Shown here: piece by piece, positions 35,584-46,364 of the stretch
Layout: each line of letters opens with the position of its first letter
How positions within the stretch are numbered: the first letter of the stretch is position 1
Assembly: GCF_003850565.1 (NCBI RefSeq)
Contig: NZ_CP027706.1
Location: 1,984,001 to 2,048,000, forward strand
Direction of reading: 5' to 3'
Origin: Pseudomonas sessilinigenes
Lineage (GTDB): Bacteria; Pseudomonadota; Gammaproteobacteria; Pseudomonadales; Pseudomonadaceae
Length of the DNA stretch: 64,000 bases
Position numbers and translations under genes: made by a program
Notes under the pieces: model-generated
What the model was told of the DNA's origin: nothing
The model's input: only the letters and a program-made list of their open reading frames with translations
Database searches by the model: none

Positions 35584-37068
35584 ATGAGCGCCAACGTTGA
35601 TCTGAACAACCGTCCCGATTACGACCCGGTTTTGCAGGACATCGCCGATTATGTCCTGGAGTATCGCGTCGACTCCCCCCTAGCCCTCGATACCGCCCGC
35701 CATTGCCTGATGGATACCCTGGGCTGCGGCCTGCTGGCATTGCGTTTTCCTGAATGCACCAAGCACCTGGGGCCGCTCGTCGAAGGCACCGTGGTGCCCC
35801 ATGGCGCCCGCGTGCCGGGTACCAGCTATCGGCTGGACCCGGTGAAGGCCGCCTGGGATATCGGCTGCATCGTGCGCTGGCTCGATTACAACGACACCTG
35901 GCTGGCGGCGGAGTGGGGGCACCCGTCGGACAACCTCGGCGGCATCCTGGCCGTGGCCGATCATCTTTCGCAGAAACGCGTCGCCAACGGCGAGGCGCCG
36001 CTGAGCATGGGCGATGTGCTGCAGGCGATGGTCATGGCCCATGAGATCCAGGGAGTGCTGGCCCTGGACAACTCCTTTAACCGCGTCGGGCTCGATCATG
36101 TGCTGCTGGTAAAGGTGGCCTCCACGGCCGTTTGCGCCCGCTTGATGGGGGCCAATCGCGAGCAGCTGTTGGCCGCGCTGTCCCATGCCTTCGTCGATGG
36201 CCAGGCGCTGCGTACCTATCGCCACGCGCCCAATGCCGGGTCGCGCAAGTCCTGGGCGGCGGGGGATGCCTCGAGTCGCGGGGTGCGCCTGGCGGATATG
36301 GCCCTGCGCGGCGAAATGGGCATTCCCGGGGTGCTCAGCGCACCGCAGTGGGGCTTCTACGATGTGCTGTTCAGCCATACCAACAAGGACCTGGCGCTCA
36401 AGCCCGAGGGCCAGCGGCGCTTCAGCCTGCCCCAGGGGTACGCCAGCTATGTGATGGAAAACATCCTGTTCAAGATCAGCTTTCCGGCCGAGTTCCACGC
36501 GCAAACCGCCTGCGAGGCGGCGGTGGCCCTGCATCCCCAGGTGCGCGATCGGCTACAGGAGATCGAGCGAATCGTCATCACCACCCATGAATCGGCAATC
36601 CGCATCATTTCCAAGGTCGGGCCGTTGGCCAATGCCGCCGATCGCGACCATTGCCTGCAGTACATGACCGCCGTGCCCCTGGCGTTCGGCACCCTGGTGG
36701 CCGAGCACTACGAGGATGATTTCCACGCGGCCCATCCGATCATCGACCAGTTGCGCGACAAGATGCAGATCGTCGAGGACCCACGCTATACCCGGGAGTA
36801 CCTGGAGGCCGACAAGCGCTCGATCGCCAACGCGGTGCAGGTGTTCTTCGCCGATGGCAGTTGCACCGAGCAGGTGGCGGTGGAGTACCCCATCGGTCAC
36901 CGTCGCCGCCGGGCCGAGGGCATCCCGCTGCTGGAGGACAAGTTCAAGGCCAACCTGGCCACGCGCTTCAGCGCCCAGCGCTCGGCGCAGATCTTCGATC
37001 TGTGCAGGGACCCGGTACGGTTGTCGGCCATGCCGGTGCATCGCTTCGTCGATTGGTTGGTGATCTGA
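35584..37068 (+). CDS. prpD: 2-methylcitrate dehydratase
   Basis: This 494-residue MmgE/PrpD-family protein has [20 protein letters not shown], the family's active-site segment, and [13 protein letters not shown]. It dehydrates 2-methylcitrate. Having both acnD/prpF and prpD is usual in Pseudomonas and gives two routes to the same intermediate. GGAG lies ahead of the ATG. Confidence 0.95.
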   Translation: MSANVDLNNRPDYDPVLQDIADYVLEYRVDSPLALDTARHCLMDTLGCGLLALRFPECTKHLGPLVEGTVVPHGARVPGTSYRLDPVKAAWDIGCIVRWLDYNDTWLAAEWGHPSDNLGGILAVADHLSQKRVANGEAPLSMGDVLQAMVMAHEIQGVLALDNSFNRVGLDHVLLVKVASTAVCARLMGANREQLLAALSHAFVDGQALRTYRHAPNAGSRKSWAAGDASSRGVRLADMALRGEMGIPGVLSAPQWGFYDVLFSHTNKDLALKPEGQRRFSLPQGYASYVMENILFKISFPAEFHAQTACEAAVALHPQVRDRLQEIERIVITTHESAIRIISKVGPLANAADRDHCLQYMTAVPLAFGTLVAEHYEDDFHAAHPIIDQLRDKMQIVEDPRYTREYLEADKRSIANAVQVFFADGSCTEQVAVEYPIGHRRRRAEGIPLLEDKFKANLATRFSAQRSAQIFDLCRDPVRLSAMPVHRFVDWLVI

Positions 37069-37166
37069 GGCGGGGGAGGCAGCGCCTGGAGCGTTGCCTG
37101 TCCGGGATCGCAGGGCCGTAAAGGCCCCTGGTAACAGGAGGGAATGTCAGATTGTAGGAGCGAGGC

Positions 37167-37985
37167 TTACTTGAAGCGGCGCTCAACGCCTTTTTCCACC
37201 AGGATCTTGGCCGAGATTTCCTCGACAGAGAAATGCGTGGAGTTGATATGGGGGATGTTCTCGCGGCGCAATAAGTTTTCTACTTCCCGCACTTCGAATT
37301 CGCACTGGGCGAAGCTGGAGTAGCGGCTGTTGGGCTTGCGCTCGTTGCGGATCGCGGTAAGGCGGTCGGGGTCGATGGTCAGGCCGAACAGCTTGTGCTT
37401 GTGGGCGCGCAGGGCGTTGGGCAGTTGCAGGCGCTCCATGTCTTCTTCGGTGAGCGGGTAGTTGGCCGCGCGGATGCCGAATTGCATGGCCATGTACAGG
37501 CAGGTCGGGGTCTTGCCGCAGCGTGACACGCCTACCAGGATCAGGTCGGCCTTGTCGTAGTAGTGGGTCCGTGCGCCGTCGTCGTTGTCCAGGGCGAAGT
37601 TCACCGCCTCGATCCGCTCCATGTAATTGGAGTTGTGGCCGATGGAGTGGGACTTACCCACGGAGTACGACGAGTGCTCGCTCAGCTCCTGCTCCAGGGG
37701 AGAGAGGAAGGTGGAGAAAATGTCGATCATGAAACCGTTGGAGGTCGCGAGGATCTCACGAATATCCTGGTTGACGATGGTGTCGAAAATGATCGGTCGA
37801 TAGCCGTCTTTTTCGGCGGCTATATTGATTTGCTGTACCATGGCCCGCGCTTTTTCCATGCTGTCGATGTACGGCCGCGTGAATTTGCTGAACGTAATGT
37901 TCTCGAACTGCGCCAAAAGGCTCTGGCCGAGGGTTTCCGCTGTGATACCGGTACCGTCAGAGATGAAGAAAGCAGATCGTTTCAT
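37167..37985 (-). CDS. ppsR: PEP synthase regulatory kinase/phosphorylase
   Basis: This 272-residue DUF299/PSRP family protein has [12 protein letters not shown] at the N terminus and the P-loop-like [11 protein letters not shown]. It inactivates PEP synthase by ADP-dependent phosphorylation and reactivates it by phosphorolysis. It is divergent from its target ppsA. A degenerate REP-like half, TGTAGGAGCGAGG, touches its stop codon. Confidence 0.95.
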   Translation of the reverse strand: MKRSAFFISDGTGITAETLGQSLLAQFENITFSKFTRPYIDSMEKARAMVQQINIAAEKDGYRPIIFDTIVNQDIREILATSNGFMIDIFSTFLSPLEQELSEHSSYSVGKSHSIGHNSNYMERIEAVNFALDNDDGARTHYYDKADLILVGVSRCGKTPTCLYMAMQFGIRAANYPLTEEDMERLQLPNALRAHKHKLFGLTIDPDRLTAIRNERKPNSRYSSFAQCEFEVREVENLLRRENIPHINSTHFSVEEISAKILVEKGVERRFK

Positions 37986-38159
37986 TTGCGGCTTGGGCCT
38001 TAAGCTAGTGACGATTCTTGGATATGATAGGCGCGATTTGTCGGCCGGGAATGGCCCGCATTCTCACTTATTTTCCAAGTCCAGGCCATATAGCGGGCAA
38101 ACGCTCCCTGGAGCAGCCGGCTTCTGAGCTTTTCCAACACAGTTAGTGGAGAGATCACC

Positions 38160-40535
38160 TTGGTAGAGTACGTAGTTTCCCTCGATAAGCTCGGCAAACA
38201 CGATGTTGAGCATGTGGGGGGCAAGAACGCATCCCTGGGCGAGATGATCAGTAACCTCGCGGGTGCCGGCGTCTCGGTCCCGGGTGGCTTCGCCACGACC
38301 GCCCAGGCCTATCGGGATTTCCTGGAACTGAGCGGTCTGAACGACCAGATCCATGCCGCGCTCGACGCGCTGGATGTCGATGACGTGAATGCCCTGGCCA
38401 AGACCGGTGCCCAGATCCGCCAGTGGATCATGGAAGCCGAGTTCCCCGAGCGCCTCAATACCGAGATCCGTACGGCTTTTGCCGCGCTATCGGCCGGCAA
38501 CCCGGACATGGCCGTGGCCGTGCGCTCCTCGGCTACCGCCGAAGACCTGCCGGATGCCTCCTTCGCCGGCCAGCAGGAAACCTTCCTCAATATCCGTGGC
38601 GTGGACAACGTGATCCGTGCCGCCAAGGAAGTGTTCGCCTCGTTGTTCAACGACCGCGCCATTTCCTATCGTGTTCACCAGGGCTTCGACCACAAGCTGG
38701 TGGCCCTGTCCGCTGGCGTACAGCGCATGGTCCGCTCCGAAACCGGTACCGCTGGGGTGATGTTCACCCTCGATACCGAATCGGGTTTCCGTGACGTGGT
38801 GTTCATCACTGGTGCCTACGGCCTGGGCGAAACCGTGGTCCAGGGCGCCGTCAACCCCGACGAGTTCTACGTCCACAAGAACACCCTGGCCGCTGGCCGC
38901 CCTGCGATCCTGCGTCGCAACCTGGGCAGCAAGGCGATCAAGATGATCTACGGCGACGAAGCCAAGGCTGGGCGCTCGGTGAAGACCGTGGACGTGGACA
39001 AGGCCGATCGCGCACGTTTCTGCCTGACCGACGCCGAGGTCAGCGAGCTGGCCAAGCAGGCGATGATCATCGAGAAGCACTACCAGTGCCCGATGGACAT
39101 CGAGTGGGCCAAGGACGGTGACGACGGCAAGCTGTACATCGTGCAGGCCCGTCCGGAAACCGTGAAGAGCCGCACCCAGGCCAACGTGATGGAACGTTAC
39201 CTGCTCAAGGAAAAGGGCACCGTCCTGGTGGAAGGCCGTGCCATCGGCCAGCGCATCGGCGCCGGCAAGGTGCGGATCATCAAGGACGTGTCGGAGATGG
39301 ACAAGGTCCAGGCCGGCGACGTGCTGGTCTCCGACATGACCGACCCGGATTGGGAACCGGTGATGAAGCGCGCCAGCGCCATCGTCACCAACCGTGGTGG
39401 TCGTACCTGCCACGCGGCGATCATCGCCCGTGAACTGGGCATTCCCGCAGTCGTCGGGTGCGGCAACGCCACCGAGCTGCTCAAGGATGGCCAGGGCGTG
39501 ACCGTGTCCTGCGCCGAGGGCGACACCGGCTTCATCTTCGAGGGCGAGCTGGGCTTTGACGTCAAGCAGAACTCCGTGGACGCCATGCCGGACCTGCCGT
39601 TCAAGATCATGATGAACGTCGGCAACCCGGACCGCGCCTTCGATTTCGCCCAGCTGCCGAACGCCGGTGTGGGCCTGGCCCGCCTGGAGTTCATCATCAA
39701 CCGCATGATCGGCGTGCACCCCAAGGCGCTGCTGAACTACGCGGGCCTGCCACAAGAGATCAAGGACAGCGTCGACAAGCGTGTCGCCGGCTACCACGAT
39801 CCGGTGGACTTCTACGTCGACAAGCTGGTCGAGGGCATCAGCACCCTGGCAGCGGCATTCACCCCGAAGAAGGTCATCGTGCGCCTGTCGGACTTCAAGT
39901 CCAACGAGTACGCCAACCTGATCGGCGGCAAGCTCTACGAGCCGGAAGAAGAAAACCCGATGCTGGGCTTTCGCGGGGCTTCGCGCTACATCAGCGAATC
40001 CTTCCGCGATTGCTTCGAACTCGAGTGCCGTGCCCTCAAGCGCGTGCGCAACGAGATGGGGCTGACCAACGTCGAGATCATGGTGCCGTTCGTGCGTACC
40101 CTTGGCGAAGCTAGCCAGGTGGTCGATCTGCTTGCAGAAAATGGTCTGAAGCGCGGCGAGAACGGCCTGCGCGTGATCATGATGTGCGAGCTGCCATCCA
40201 ACGCGATCCTGGCCGAGGAGTTCCTGGAGTACTTCGATGGTTTCTCCATCGGCTCCAACGACCTGACCCAGCTGACCCTGGGCCTGGACCGTGACTCCGG
40301 CATCATTGCCCACCTGTTCGACGAGCGTAATCCTGCGGTCAAGAAGCTGCTGGCCAATGCCATTGCCGCTTGCAACAAGGCTGGCAAGTACATCGGTATC
40401 TGCGGGCAGGGGCCTTCCGACCATCCTGACCTGGCCAAGTGGCTGATGGAGCAGGGGATCGAGAGCGTCTCGCTGAACCCGGACTCGGTACTGGAGACCT
40501 GGTTCTTCCTGGCCGAGGGCCAGGGCGCCGCGTAA
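38160..40535 (+). CDS. ppsA: phosphoenolpyruvate synthase
   Basis: This 791-residue enzyme makes PEP from pyruvate and ATP for gluconeogenesis. It has the ATP-binding N domain ([17 protein letters not shown]), the swivelling phosphohistidine domain with [15 protein letters not shown], and the C-terminal pyruvate domain ([22 protein letters not shown]). It starts at TTG with GGAGA upstream, as I recall for other Pseudomonas. The neighbouring propionate operon also feeds pyruvate into this reaction. Confidence 0.97.
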   Translation: MVEYVVSLDKLGKHDVEHVGGKNASLGEMISNLAGAGVSVPGGFATTAQAYRDFLELSGLNDQIHAALDALDVDDVNALAKTGAQIRQWIMEAEFPERLNTEIRTAFAALSAGNPDMAVAVRSSATAEDLPDASFAGQQETFLNIRGVDNVIRAAKEVFASLFNDRAISYRVHQGFDHKLVALSAGVQRMVRSETGTAGVMFTLDTESGFRDVVFITGAYGLGETVVQGAVNPDEFYVHKNTLAAGRPAILRRNLGSKAIKMIYGDEAKAGRSVKTVDVDKADRARFCLTDAEVSELAKQAMIIEKHYQCPMDIEWAKDGDDGKLYIVQARPETVKSRTQANVMERYLLKEKGTVLVEGRAIGQRIGAGKVRIIKDVSEMDKVQAGDVLVSDMTDPDWEPVMKRASAIVTNRGGRTCHAAIIARELGIPAVVGCGNATELLKDGQGVTVSCAEGDTGFIFEGELGFDVKQNSVDAMPDLPFKIMMNVGNPDRAFDFAQLPNAGVGLARLEFIINRMIGVHPKALLNYAGLPQEIKDSVDKRVAGYHDPVDFYVDKLVEGISTLAAAFTPKKVIVRLSDFKSNEYANLIGGKLYEPEEENPMLGFRGASRYISESFRDCFELECRALKRVRNEMGLTNVEIMVPFVRTLGEASQVVDLLAENGLKRGENGLRVIMMCELPSNAILAEEFLEYFDGFSIGSNDLTQLTLGLDRDSGIIAHLFDERNPAVKKLLANAIAACNKAGKYIGICGQGPSDHPDLAKWLMEQGIESVSLNPDSVLETWFFLAEGQGAA

Positions 40536-40546
40536 TCGGTGAGTGC

Positions 40547-40622
40547 AGGGTCGGTCCGTCGCGAGGCGGCCGACCCTCGTAGATTCAAACAGGGCGCGCT
40601 TCTTCCGAATGCCGCCCTTTTT
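40547..40622 (+). terminator. double hairpin terminator after ppsA
   Basis: AGGGTCGG (40547-40554) pairs with CCGACCCT (40570-40577). A second stem, AGGGCG (40591-40596) with CGCCCT (40613-40618), runs into a T-tract. Confidence 0.65.
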
Positions 40623-40636
40623 TGTGCAAGAAGAAT

Positions 40637-41626
40637 ATGCAAAGCAGCAGCAACCTATTTCCTGTCGCCTTGACCAGTGCCGAACGTCGAGGCGATCTCA
40701 GCGAAGATGTCTATCGCTTGAAACCTGGCAACAGCCCCGATCCTTCGGTGGAGTTGGCTGTCACCCGCTTGGGGATGGCCGACGAGCCTCAAGTCCGGGG
40801 CGTGCCCGTGATCCTGCTACATGGCAGCTTTTCCAACCGGCGCTTCTGGTATTCACCCAAGGGTATTGGCTTGGGGGCCTATCTGGCACGAGCCGGCTTT
40901 GACGTGTGGATTCCGGAAATGCGTGGCCACGGCCTGTCCCGGCGTAATGCCGGGTACCGCCAGAACCGCGTGGCCGACTACGCGCGCTACGATCTGCCGG
41001 CGATTGCCGCCTTCGTTCGCGAGCAAAGCGGGCAGATCCCTCATTGGATCGGCCACTCTCTGGGGGGCACCACTTTGGCGGCGGCGCTGGGTGGACAATA
41101 CCTGGGGGAGGCGGGCGTGGCCTCCGCGGCGTTTTTCGGTACCCAGGTCAGCCGAATCTATTGGCCTTTGAAGATTCCTCTCGTGGAGTGGGGCGGACGC
41201 CTACTTATCAAGCGTTTCGCCCAGTTGTCCGGTTCACGGCTCAAGCGTGGTCCAGAAGACGAGCCTATTGGCCTGGCGCTGGAAAGCATGCGCTGGCACG
41301 GATTGTTTGGTCGCTTTGGCGATGCCGACAAGGATTGGTGGGCCGGCCTCACTGAGGTTGCGGTGCCGGCTCTGGCGGTCAGTGCGGCGGGAGACCACCA
41401 GGACCCGACCTGGGCGTGCCGCAAGTTGTTCGAACAATTGGCAAGCCAGCACAAACAGTTTGTGTGCCTGGGGCGAGAGCAGGGTTTCAGTGGCAATTTC
41501 GGGCATGTCGAGATGCTGGTGAGCAAGCCGGCCCAGGCCGAAGTCTGGCCATTGGTCGCACGCTGGCTCAAGGACCAGCAGTCGCCGTTACTGGCTTGTG
41601 TCACCGAGCAACTGGCTACGGTTTGA
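40637..41626 (+). CDS. alpha/beta-hydrolase, esterase/lipase-like
   Basis: This 329-residue protein has VILLHGSFSNRRFW (oxyanion region), the nucleophile elbow GHSLGGTT, and a late Asp/His pair (AAGDHQDPTW, GHVEML). It has no signal peptide. The substrate is unknown. A gene of this kind sits next to ppsA in P. aeruginosa by recall. ATG 40637 with AAGAAG upstream is preferred to a TTG at 40622. Confidence 0.88.
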   Translation: MQSSSNLFPVALTSAERRGDLSEDVYRLKPGNSPDPSVELAVTRLGMADEPQVRGVPVILLHGSFSNRRFWYSPKGIGLGAYLARAGFDVWIPEMRGHGLSRRNAGYRQNRVADYARYDLPAIAAFVREQSGQIPHWIGHSLGGTTLAAALGGQYLGEAGVASAAFFGTQVSRIYWPLKIPLVEWGGRLLIKRFAQLSGSRLKRGPEDEPIGLALESMRWHGLFGRFGDADKDWWAGLTEVAVPALAVSAAGDHQDPTWACRKLFEQLASQHKQFVCLGREQGFSGNFGHVEMLVSKPAQAEVWPLVARWLKDQQSPLLACVTEQLATV

Positions 41627-41727
41627 AGCCAGGGCTCTGACAAGGGCATTTCGTTGCATGTTGCTTGCGGCTAAGATATGACGCGCTGCGCTATTTTGGT
41701 CACATTCGGTGATGGGCTCGACTTTCC

Positions 41728-41743
41728 GTTCTGTCGACAGAAC
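41728..41743. promoter_or_regulatory. 16-bp perfect palindrome upstream of rraA
   Basis: GTTCTGTCGACAGAAC lies 139 nt before the rraA start in a 255-nt gap holding no gene. It may be an operator for an unidentified regulator. Its TGTCGACA core is the same as that of the prp operators. Confidence 0.4.
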
Positions 41744-41881
41744 TGAGAAAATACTGGCCGCGTCGATGGGGCAGGTCAGGCATGCAGGCTGGACATGTAG
41801 TGTCTGGGCCCGTATCTCCTAGGCTGTCCCAGGAATCAGTGACACCGTCGATCGTGTTCTTACTGTTACAGGAGCTTCTCG

Positions 41882-42373
41882 ATGAATCATTACCTTACTC
41901 CCGACCTGTGCGATGCCTACCCGGACCTGGTGCAAGTCGTCGAGCCCATGTTCAGCAACTTTGGTGGTCGCGACTCCTTTGGTGGTGAAATCGTCACCAT
42001 CAAGTGCTTTGAGGACAACTCTCTGGTCAAGGAGCAGGTGGATCTCAAGGGGCATGGCAAGGTACTGGTGGTCGATGGGGGCGGTTCGCTACGGCGTGCC
42101 CTGCTGGGCGACATGCTGGCCGAAAAGGCTGCGAAGAACGGCTGGGAAGGCCTGGTGATCTATGGCTGCATCCGTGATGTAGATGCCATTGCCCAGACTG
42201 ACCTGGGGGTGCAGGCCCTGGCCAGCCATCCGATGAAAACCGACAAGCGTGGCATTGGCGACCTCAATGTCGCGGTGACTTTTGCCGGAGTCACTTTCCG
42301 CCCGGGCGAGTATGTCTATGCCGATAACAACGGCGTGATCGTTTCGCCCAGCCCGCTGAAAATGCCTGAATGA
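41882..42373 (+). CDS. rraA: regulator of RNase E activity A
   Basis: This 163-residue trimeric RraA/HMG-aldolase-like fold protein has [31 protein letters not shown] and GCIRDVDAI. In enterics it binds RNase E and lowers RNA decay; related proteins can be aldolases. Length and sequence fit RraA. AGGAG precedes the ATG. Confidence 0.93.
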   Translation: MNHYLTPDLCDAYPDLVQVVEPMFSNFGGRDSFGGEIVTIKCFEDNSLVKEQVDLKGHGKVLVVDGGGSLRRALLGDMLAEKAAKNGWEGLVIYGCIRDVDAIAQTDLGVQALASHPMKTDKRGIGDLNVAVTFAGVTFRPGEYVYADNNGVIVSPSPLKMPE

Positions 42374-42398
42374 GCCAATGGCCTGACAAGGGATGAGG

Positions 42399-43394
42399 AT
42401 GTTCGAGGAAGAAAACGCGCAATGGGGGCTAGTGCATGCCCTGGTGCTGGATGGTGAAGGCGGTGCGCGCTCGATTGCCCGGACAGAGCTCGACGAATTG
42501 CAGCTGCAGGCCCATGAAAGCCTGTGGCTGCATTGGGATCGCAGTCATCCGCAGACCCAGACCTGGCTGCGCCGCTCCAGTGGCTTGAGCGAGTTCAGCT
42601 GTGACCTGCTGCTGGAGGAAAATACCCGTCCACGCCTCTTGGCCCTGCCTGATTCGGAGCTGTTGCTGTTTCTACGGGGCATCAACCTCAATCCCGGGGC
42701 CGAGCCTGAGGACATGGTCTCGGTGCGGATCTTCGCCAGTGCCCAGCGGGTGATCTCCTTGCGTTTGCGACCCTTGCGCGCGACCGATGAGCTATTGGTG
42801 CAGCTGGCCGAAGGCAAGGGGCCGAAAAATGCCGCTGAACTGCTGCTCTACATGGCCGAGTACCTGACGGACAAAGTGCAGAATCTGGTCAGCGACCTCT
42901 CTGAAGTGGTCGATGATGAAGAAGAAAAACTGGATGCCGACGAACGGTATACCCCCGAGCACGGCAGCATTTTGCAGATCCGTCGGCGGGCTGCCGGGCT
43001 CAAGCGCTTCCTGGCTCCGCAGCGGGATATTTTCGCTCAACTGAGCCGCATCAAGTTGCTCTGGTTCGCCGCCGATGATGGGGACTACTGGAACGAGTTG
43101 CACAACAGCCTGACCCGCTACCTGGAAGAACTGGAACTGGCCAGAGAGCGCGTGGGGCTTGTGCTGGAGGCCGAAGACCGGCGTCTGAGCGTGCGCATGA
43201 ATCGCACCATGTATCGCTTCGGAATCATCACGGGGATCTTCCTTCCCATGAGCTTTCTTACTGGCCTTCTGGGAATCAACGTCGGCGGTATTCCATTTTC
43301 CGCAAGCCCCTATGGCTTCATCATCGCCTGCCTGTTGTTGGTAGCGGTAGCGCTGGGACAATGGTGGTTATTCCGACGTTTGCGCTGGGTATAA
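42399..43394 (+). CDS. cmaX: CorA/ZntB-like divalent metal transporter
   Basis: This 331-residue protein has a long cytoplasmic helical domain and two C-terminal membrane helices joined by the CorA-family loop. Here the loop reads GINVGGIP, a variant of GMN or GVN typical of ZntB. It is first in the cmaX-crfX-cmpX-sigX-oprF block. ATG 42399 has AAGGG at better spacing than the ATG at 42393. Confidence 0.9.
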   Translation: MFEEENAQWGLVHALVLDGEGGARSIARTELDELQLQAHESLWLHWDRSHPQTQTWLRRSSGLSEFSCDLLLEENTRPRLLALPDSELLLFLRGINLNPGAEPEDMVSVRIFASAQRVISLRLRPLRATDELLVQLAEGKGPKNAAELLLYMAEYLTDKVQNLVSDLSEVVDDEEEKLDADERYTPEHGSILQIRRRAAGLKRFLAPQRDIFAQLSRIKLLWFAADDGDYWNELHNSLTRYLEELELARERVGLVLEAEDRRLSVRMNRTMYRFGIITGIFLPMSFLTGLLGINVGGIPFSASPYGFIIACLLLVAVALGQWWLFRRLRWV

Positions 43395-43457
43395 CGATGC
43401 GCCATGTGACCCGAATAAATCTGATCGCGTCTTTTTCAGACATCACCAGAGGTGCGT

Positions 43458-43703
43458 ATGCACGATCCGTTTGAACAGTCGTTGCGTGACATGCTCAAAG
43501 CCTCGCCATCAAGCCGCGATGACGATGCCTGCCTGGGCCGCGTATTGAAAACCGCCAACCGCCAGGTTGGGGCAGGGGATCTGTTCAGCTTGCTGGGCCG
43601 TTGGCTGCCGGCGCTGATGATCGCCTTGAATAACGGATCGGCCCATGTCGCGCCGGTTTCCCGTCTTAAACCTACTGCTCGCACTGCTGATAAGGCTGAT
43701 TGA
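43458..43703 (+). CDS. crfX: small protein CrfX of the sigX locus
   Basis: This is an 81-residue protein with MHDPFEQSLRDMLKASPSS at its start and a hydrophobic stretch near LLGRWLPALMIAL. Its identification rests on position between cmaX and cmpX, where P. aeruginosa has crfX, and on sequence recall. Its function is not established; it belongs to the cell-wall-stress sigX operon. GTG 43452 is an alternative start. The cmpX start is 3 nt after the stop. Confidence 0.8.
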   Translation: MHDPFEQSLRDMLKASPSSRDDDACLGRVLKTANRQVGAGDLFSLLGRWLPALMIALNNGSAHVAPVSRLKPTARTADKAD

Positions 43704-43705
43704 AT

Positions 43706-44530
43706 ATGGAACTTGATCTCTGGACGCAGAGCCTCGTCACAGCGATGACCGCCTTGTGGACCAAGGTGGCGAACTTCATTCCGAACCTGTTCGGTGCGTT
43801 GGTAGTGTTGTTGCTGGGTTTCGTGGTGGCCAAGCTGCTCGATACCCTGTTGTCCAAATTGCTGGCCAAGCTGGGCCTGGATCGCTTGATGGGCGGTACC
43901 GGCTTGACCAAGTTGCTGTCTCGCGCGGGCCTGCAAGTACCTATTTCGACCCTGATCGGCAAGATCGTCTATTGGTTCGTCTTGCTGATTTTTCTGGTTT
44001 CTGCTGCTGAATCCCTTGGCCTTGAGCGAGTTTCGGCTACGCTCGACATGCTTGCTTTGTATTTGCCAAAGGTTTTCGGTGCTGCGCTGGTGCTGTTGGT
44101 GGGAGTCTTGTTGGCGCAGTTGGCCAACGGGCTGGTGCGCGGAGCGGCTGAAGGCGTGGGTTTGGAGTACGCCGCTGGCGTGGGGCGGATCGCTCAGGGG
44201 CTGGTGATCATCATCAGTATTTCCGTGGCGATCAGCCAGCTGGAGGTCAAGACAGACCTGCTCAACCACGTGATCGTGATCGTTTTGATTACCGTTGGTC
44301 TGGCCGTTGCGCTGGCGATGGGGTTGGGAAGTCGGGAAATTGCAGGACAGATTCTTGCGGGAATCTATGTGCGTGAGTTGTACCAGGTTGGGCAACAAGT
44401 GCGAGTTGGAGAGGTCGAAGGGCAGATCGAAGAGATTGGCACGGTGAAAACTACATTGCTGACCGAGGAGGGTGAGCTAGTCTCTCTCTCCAATCGGATC
44501 CTGCTGGAGCAGCATGTAAGTAGCCGCTAA
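43706..44530 (+). CDS. cmpX: CmpX, small mechanosensitive-channel-like membrane protein
   Basis: This 274-residue protein has about five membrane segments and a short C-terminal beta domain (VRVGEVEGQIEEIGTVKTTL) like the MscS core. CmpX in Pseudomonas affects envelope stress, SigX activity and c-di-GMP. Its direct partner genes here are crfX upstream and sigX downstream. ATG 43706 has AAGG upstream. Confidence 0.9.
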   Translation: MELDLWTQSLVTAMTALWTKVANFIPNLFGALVVLLLGFVVAKLLDTLLSKLLAKLGLDRLMGGTGLTKLLSRAGLQVPISTLIGKIVYWFVLLIFLVSAAESLGLERVSATLDMLALYLPKVFGAALVLLVGVLLAQLANGLVRGAAEGVGLEYAAGVGRIAQGLVIIISISVAISQLEVKTDLLNHVIVIVLITVGLAVALAMGLGSREIAGQILAGIYVRELYQVGQQVRVGEVEGQIEEIGTVKTTLLTEEGELVSLSNRILLEQHVSSR

Positions 44531-44617
44531 CCCGGCACCCTGCTAATGTATGCCGCCGCAAAAATGCCCATCACCGGGCTGTGGCGGACATTGACCTGAC
44601 TGTCGGCACGACTCGTT

Positions 44618-45208
44618 TTGAATAAAACCCAACCGCTATCCACGCGCTATGACCCCCGTGAGCTCTCTGATGAGGAGTTGGTTGCGCGTTCACATACGGA
44701 GCTGTTCCACGTAACACGCGCCTATGAAGAGTTGATGCGACGCTATCAGCGAACCCTATTTAATGTTTGTGCGCGTTATCTGGGGAACGATCGGGACGCA
44801 GATGATGTCTGTCAGGAAGTGATGTTGAAGGTGCTGTATGGCCTTAAGAACTTTGAGGGTAAATCGAAGTTCAAAACGTGGCTGTACAGCATCACGTATA
44901 ACGAGTGCATCACGCAGTATCGCAAGGAGCGGCGCAAGCGTCGGTTGATGGACGCTTTAAGTCTTGACCCCCTCGAGGAGGCCTCTGAAGAGAAGGCCCC
45001 GAAACCTGAGGAAAAGGGCGGGCTTGACCGCTGGTTGGTGCATGTGAACCCGATTGATCGGGAAATTCTGGTGCTACGTTTTGTCGCAGAGCTGGAATTT
45101 CAGGAGATCGCGGACATCATGCACATGGGGTTGAGTGCTACAAAAATGCGTTACAAACGTGCTCTTGATAAATTGCGTGAGAAATTTGCAGGCATTGCTG
45201 AAACTTAG
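44618..45208 (+). CDS. sigX: ECF sigma factor SigX
   Basis: This 196-residue ECF sigma factor has sigma2 (DADDVCQEVMLKVLYGL, FKTWLYSITYNECI) and sigma4 (LRFVAELEFQEIADIM). It controls oprF and membrane-lipid genes in Pseudomonas. Translation starts at TTG. There is no adjacent anti-sigma gene, as in P. aeruginosa. The oprF start lies 107 nt downstream, and that gap probably holds the SigX- and housekeeping-dependent oprF promoters, which I could not place exactly. Confidence 0.95.
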   Translation: MNKTQPLSTRYDPRELSDEELVARSHTELFHVTRAYEELMRRYQRTLFNVCARYLGNDRDADDVCQEVMLKVLYGLKNFEGKSKFKTWLYSITYNECITQYRKERRKRRLMDALSLDPLEEASEEKAPKPEEKGGLDRWLVHVNPIDREILVLRFVAELEFQEIADIMHMGLSATKMRYKRALDKLREKFAGIAET

Positions 45209-45315
45209 TTCGGCGCAAATATCTCTTACGTCTAGGTGAGTTCTGATAGACTTACCGCCGAGTTGTCCCCCGGTATGTGGGACTGCTTTACAATCACCAG
45301 ATGGGGATTTAACGG

Positions 45316-46293
45316 ATGAAACTGAAAAACACCTTGGGCATTGCCATTGGTTCTATTGTTGCCGTGACTTCGTTCGGCGTTCTGGCGCAAGGCCAAGGCG
45401 CGGTCGAAGGTGAACTCTTCTACCAGAAGAAGTACAACGACAGCGTCAAGCACGTCGAAGATGGTTACAACCCAGGCGCATCGATCGGTTACTTTCTGAC
45501 CGACGACCTGTCGTTGAACCTGACCTACGACAAGACTAACCACACCCGTTCCAACGACGGCACTGGTAAGCAAAAAATCGAAGGCGACAACTTCGGCCTG
45601 AACGCTCAGTACCACTTTGGTACTGTGGGTGACGCTCTGCGTCCATACGTTTCCGGCGGTGTTGCTCACAAGAGCATGACCAACGTGATCGCCGACGGTC
45701 ACAGCGGCCGCGACAAGTCGACCTTCCTGACCGCAGGTGCTGGCGTTAAGTACTACTTCACCGACAACCTGTTCGCCCGTGCTGGCGTTGAAGCTGACTA
45801 CAAGCTGGATAACGGCAAGTGGGACTACGCTCCGACCATCGGCCTGGGTGTGAACTTCGGCGGTAGCGGTGGCAAGGTTGCTCCAGCTCCAGTAGCTCCG
45901 GCTCCTGCTCCAGAACCAGCTCCAGAAGCTCCGGTTGCTGAAGTTGTTCGTGTTGAGCTGGACGTGAAGTTCGACTTCGACAAGTCTGTTGTTAAGCCTA
46001 ACAGCTACGCTGACATCAAGAACCTCGCTGACTTCATGAAGCAGTACCCACAAACCACCACCGTTGTTGAAGGTCACACTGACTCCGTCGGTCCTGACGC
46101 TTACAACCAGAAACTGTCCGAGCGTCGTGCAAACGCCGTTAAGCAAGTTCTGGTTAACCAGTACGGCGTTGGCGCTAACCGCGTTCAATCCGTTGGTTAC
46201 GGTGAGTCCCGCCCAGTTGCCGACAACGCAACTGAAGCTGGCCGCGCTGTAAACCGTCGCGTAGAAGCCTCGGTAGAAGCTCAAGCTAAGTAA
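45316..46293 (+). CDS. oprF: major outer-membrane porin OprF
   Basis: This 325-residue protein has a signal peptide cut after VLAQ (about residue 24), an N-terminal eight-strand barrel domain, a Pro/Ala hinge (residues about 193-212, rich in PAP repeats) and a C-terminal OmpA domain binding peptidoglycan (KFDFDKSVVKPNSYAD, VEGHTDSVGPDAYN, LSERRANAV). Codon usage is strongly biased, as expected for the most abundant outer-membrane protein. A symmetric terminator follows. Confidence 0.97.
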   Translation: MKLKNTLGIAIGSIVAVTSFGVLAQGQGAVEGELFYQKKYNDSVKHVEDGYNPGASIGYFLTDDLSLNLTYDKTNHTRSNDGTGKQKIEGDNFGLNAQYHFGTVGDALRPYVSGGVAHKSMTNVIADGHSGRDKSTFLTAGAGVKYYFTDNLFARAGVEADYKLDNGKWDYAPTIGLGVNFGGSGGKVAPAPVAPAPAPEPAPEAPVAEVVRVELDVKFDFDKSVVKPNSYADIKNLADFMKQYPQTTTVVEGHTDSVGPDAYNQKLSERRANAVKQVLVNQYGVGANRVQSVGYGESRPVADNATEAGRAVNRRVEASVEAQAK

Positions 46294-46310
46294 TTAGCCC
46301 TGTAGCTTGG

Positions 46311-46338
46311 AAAAACCCGGCCTAGGCCGGGTTTTTCT
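46311..46338. terminator. bidirectional terminator between oprF and cobA
   Basis: AAAAACCCGGCC and GGCCGGGTTTTT form a perfect palindrome with A and T runs, so it works for oprF on the plus strand and cobA on the minus strand. Confidence 0.92.
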
Positions 46339-46364
46339 TTGCCTGGATTTTTTACCCCAGGGGT

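Noticed and set aside
37153..37168. REP-like half sequence TGTAGGAGCGAGG at the ppsR stop
   Set aside because: Only one arm is present, with no palindrome partner, so I do not list it as a repeat feature.
45232..46284. 350-codon frame antisense to oprF
   Set aside because: It arises from the strong codon bias of oprF; the sense strand encodes a well-known porin.
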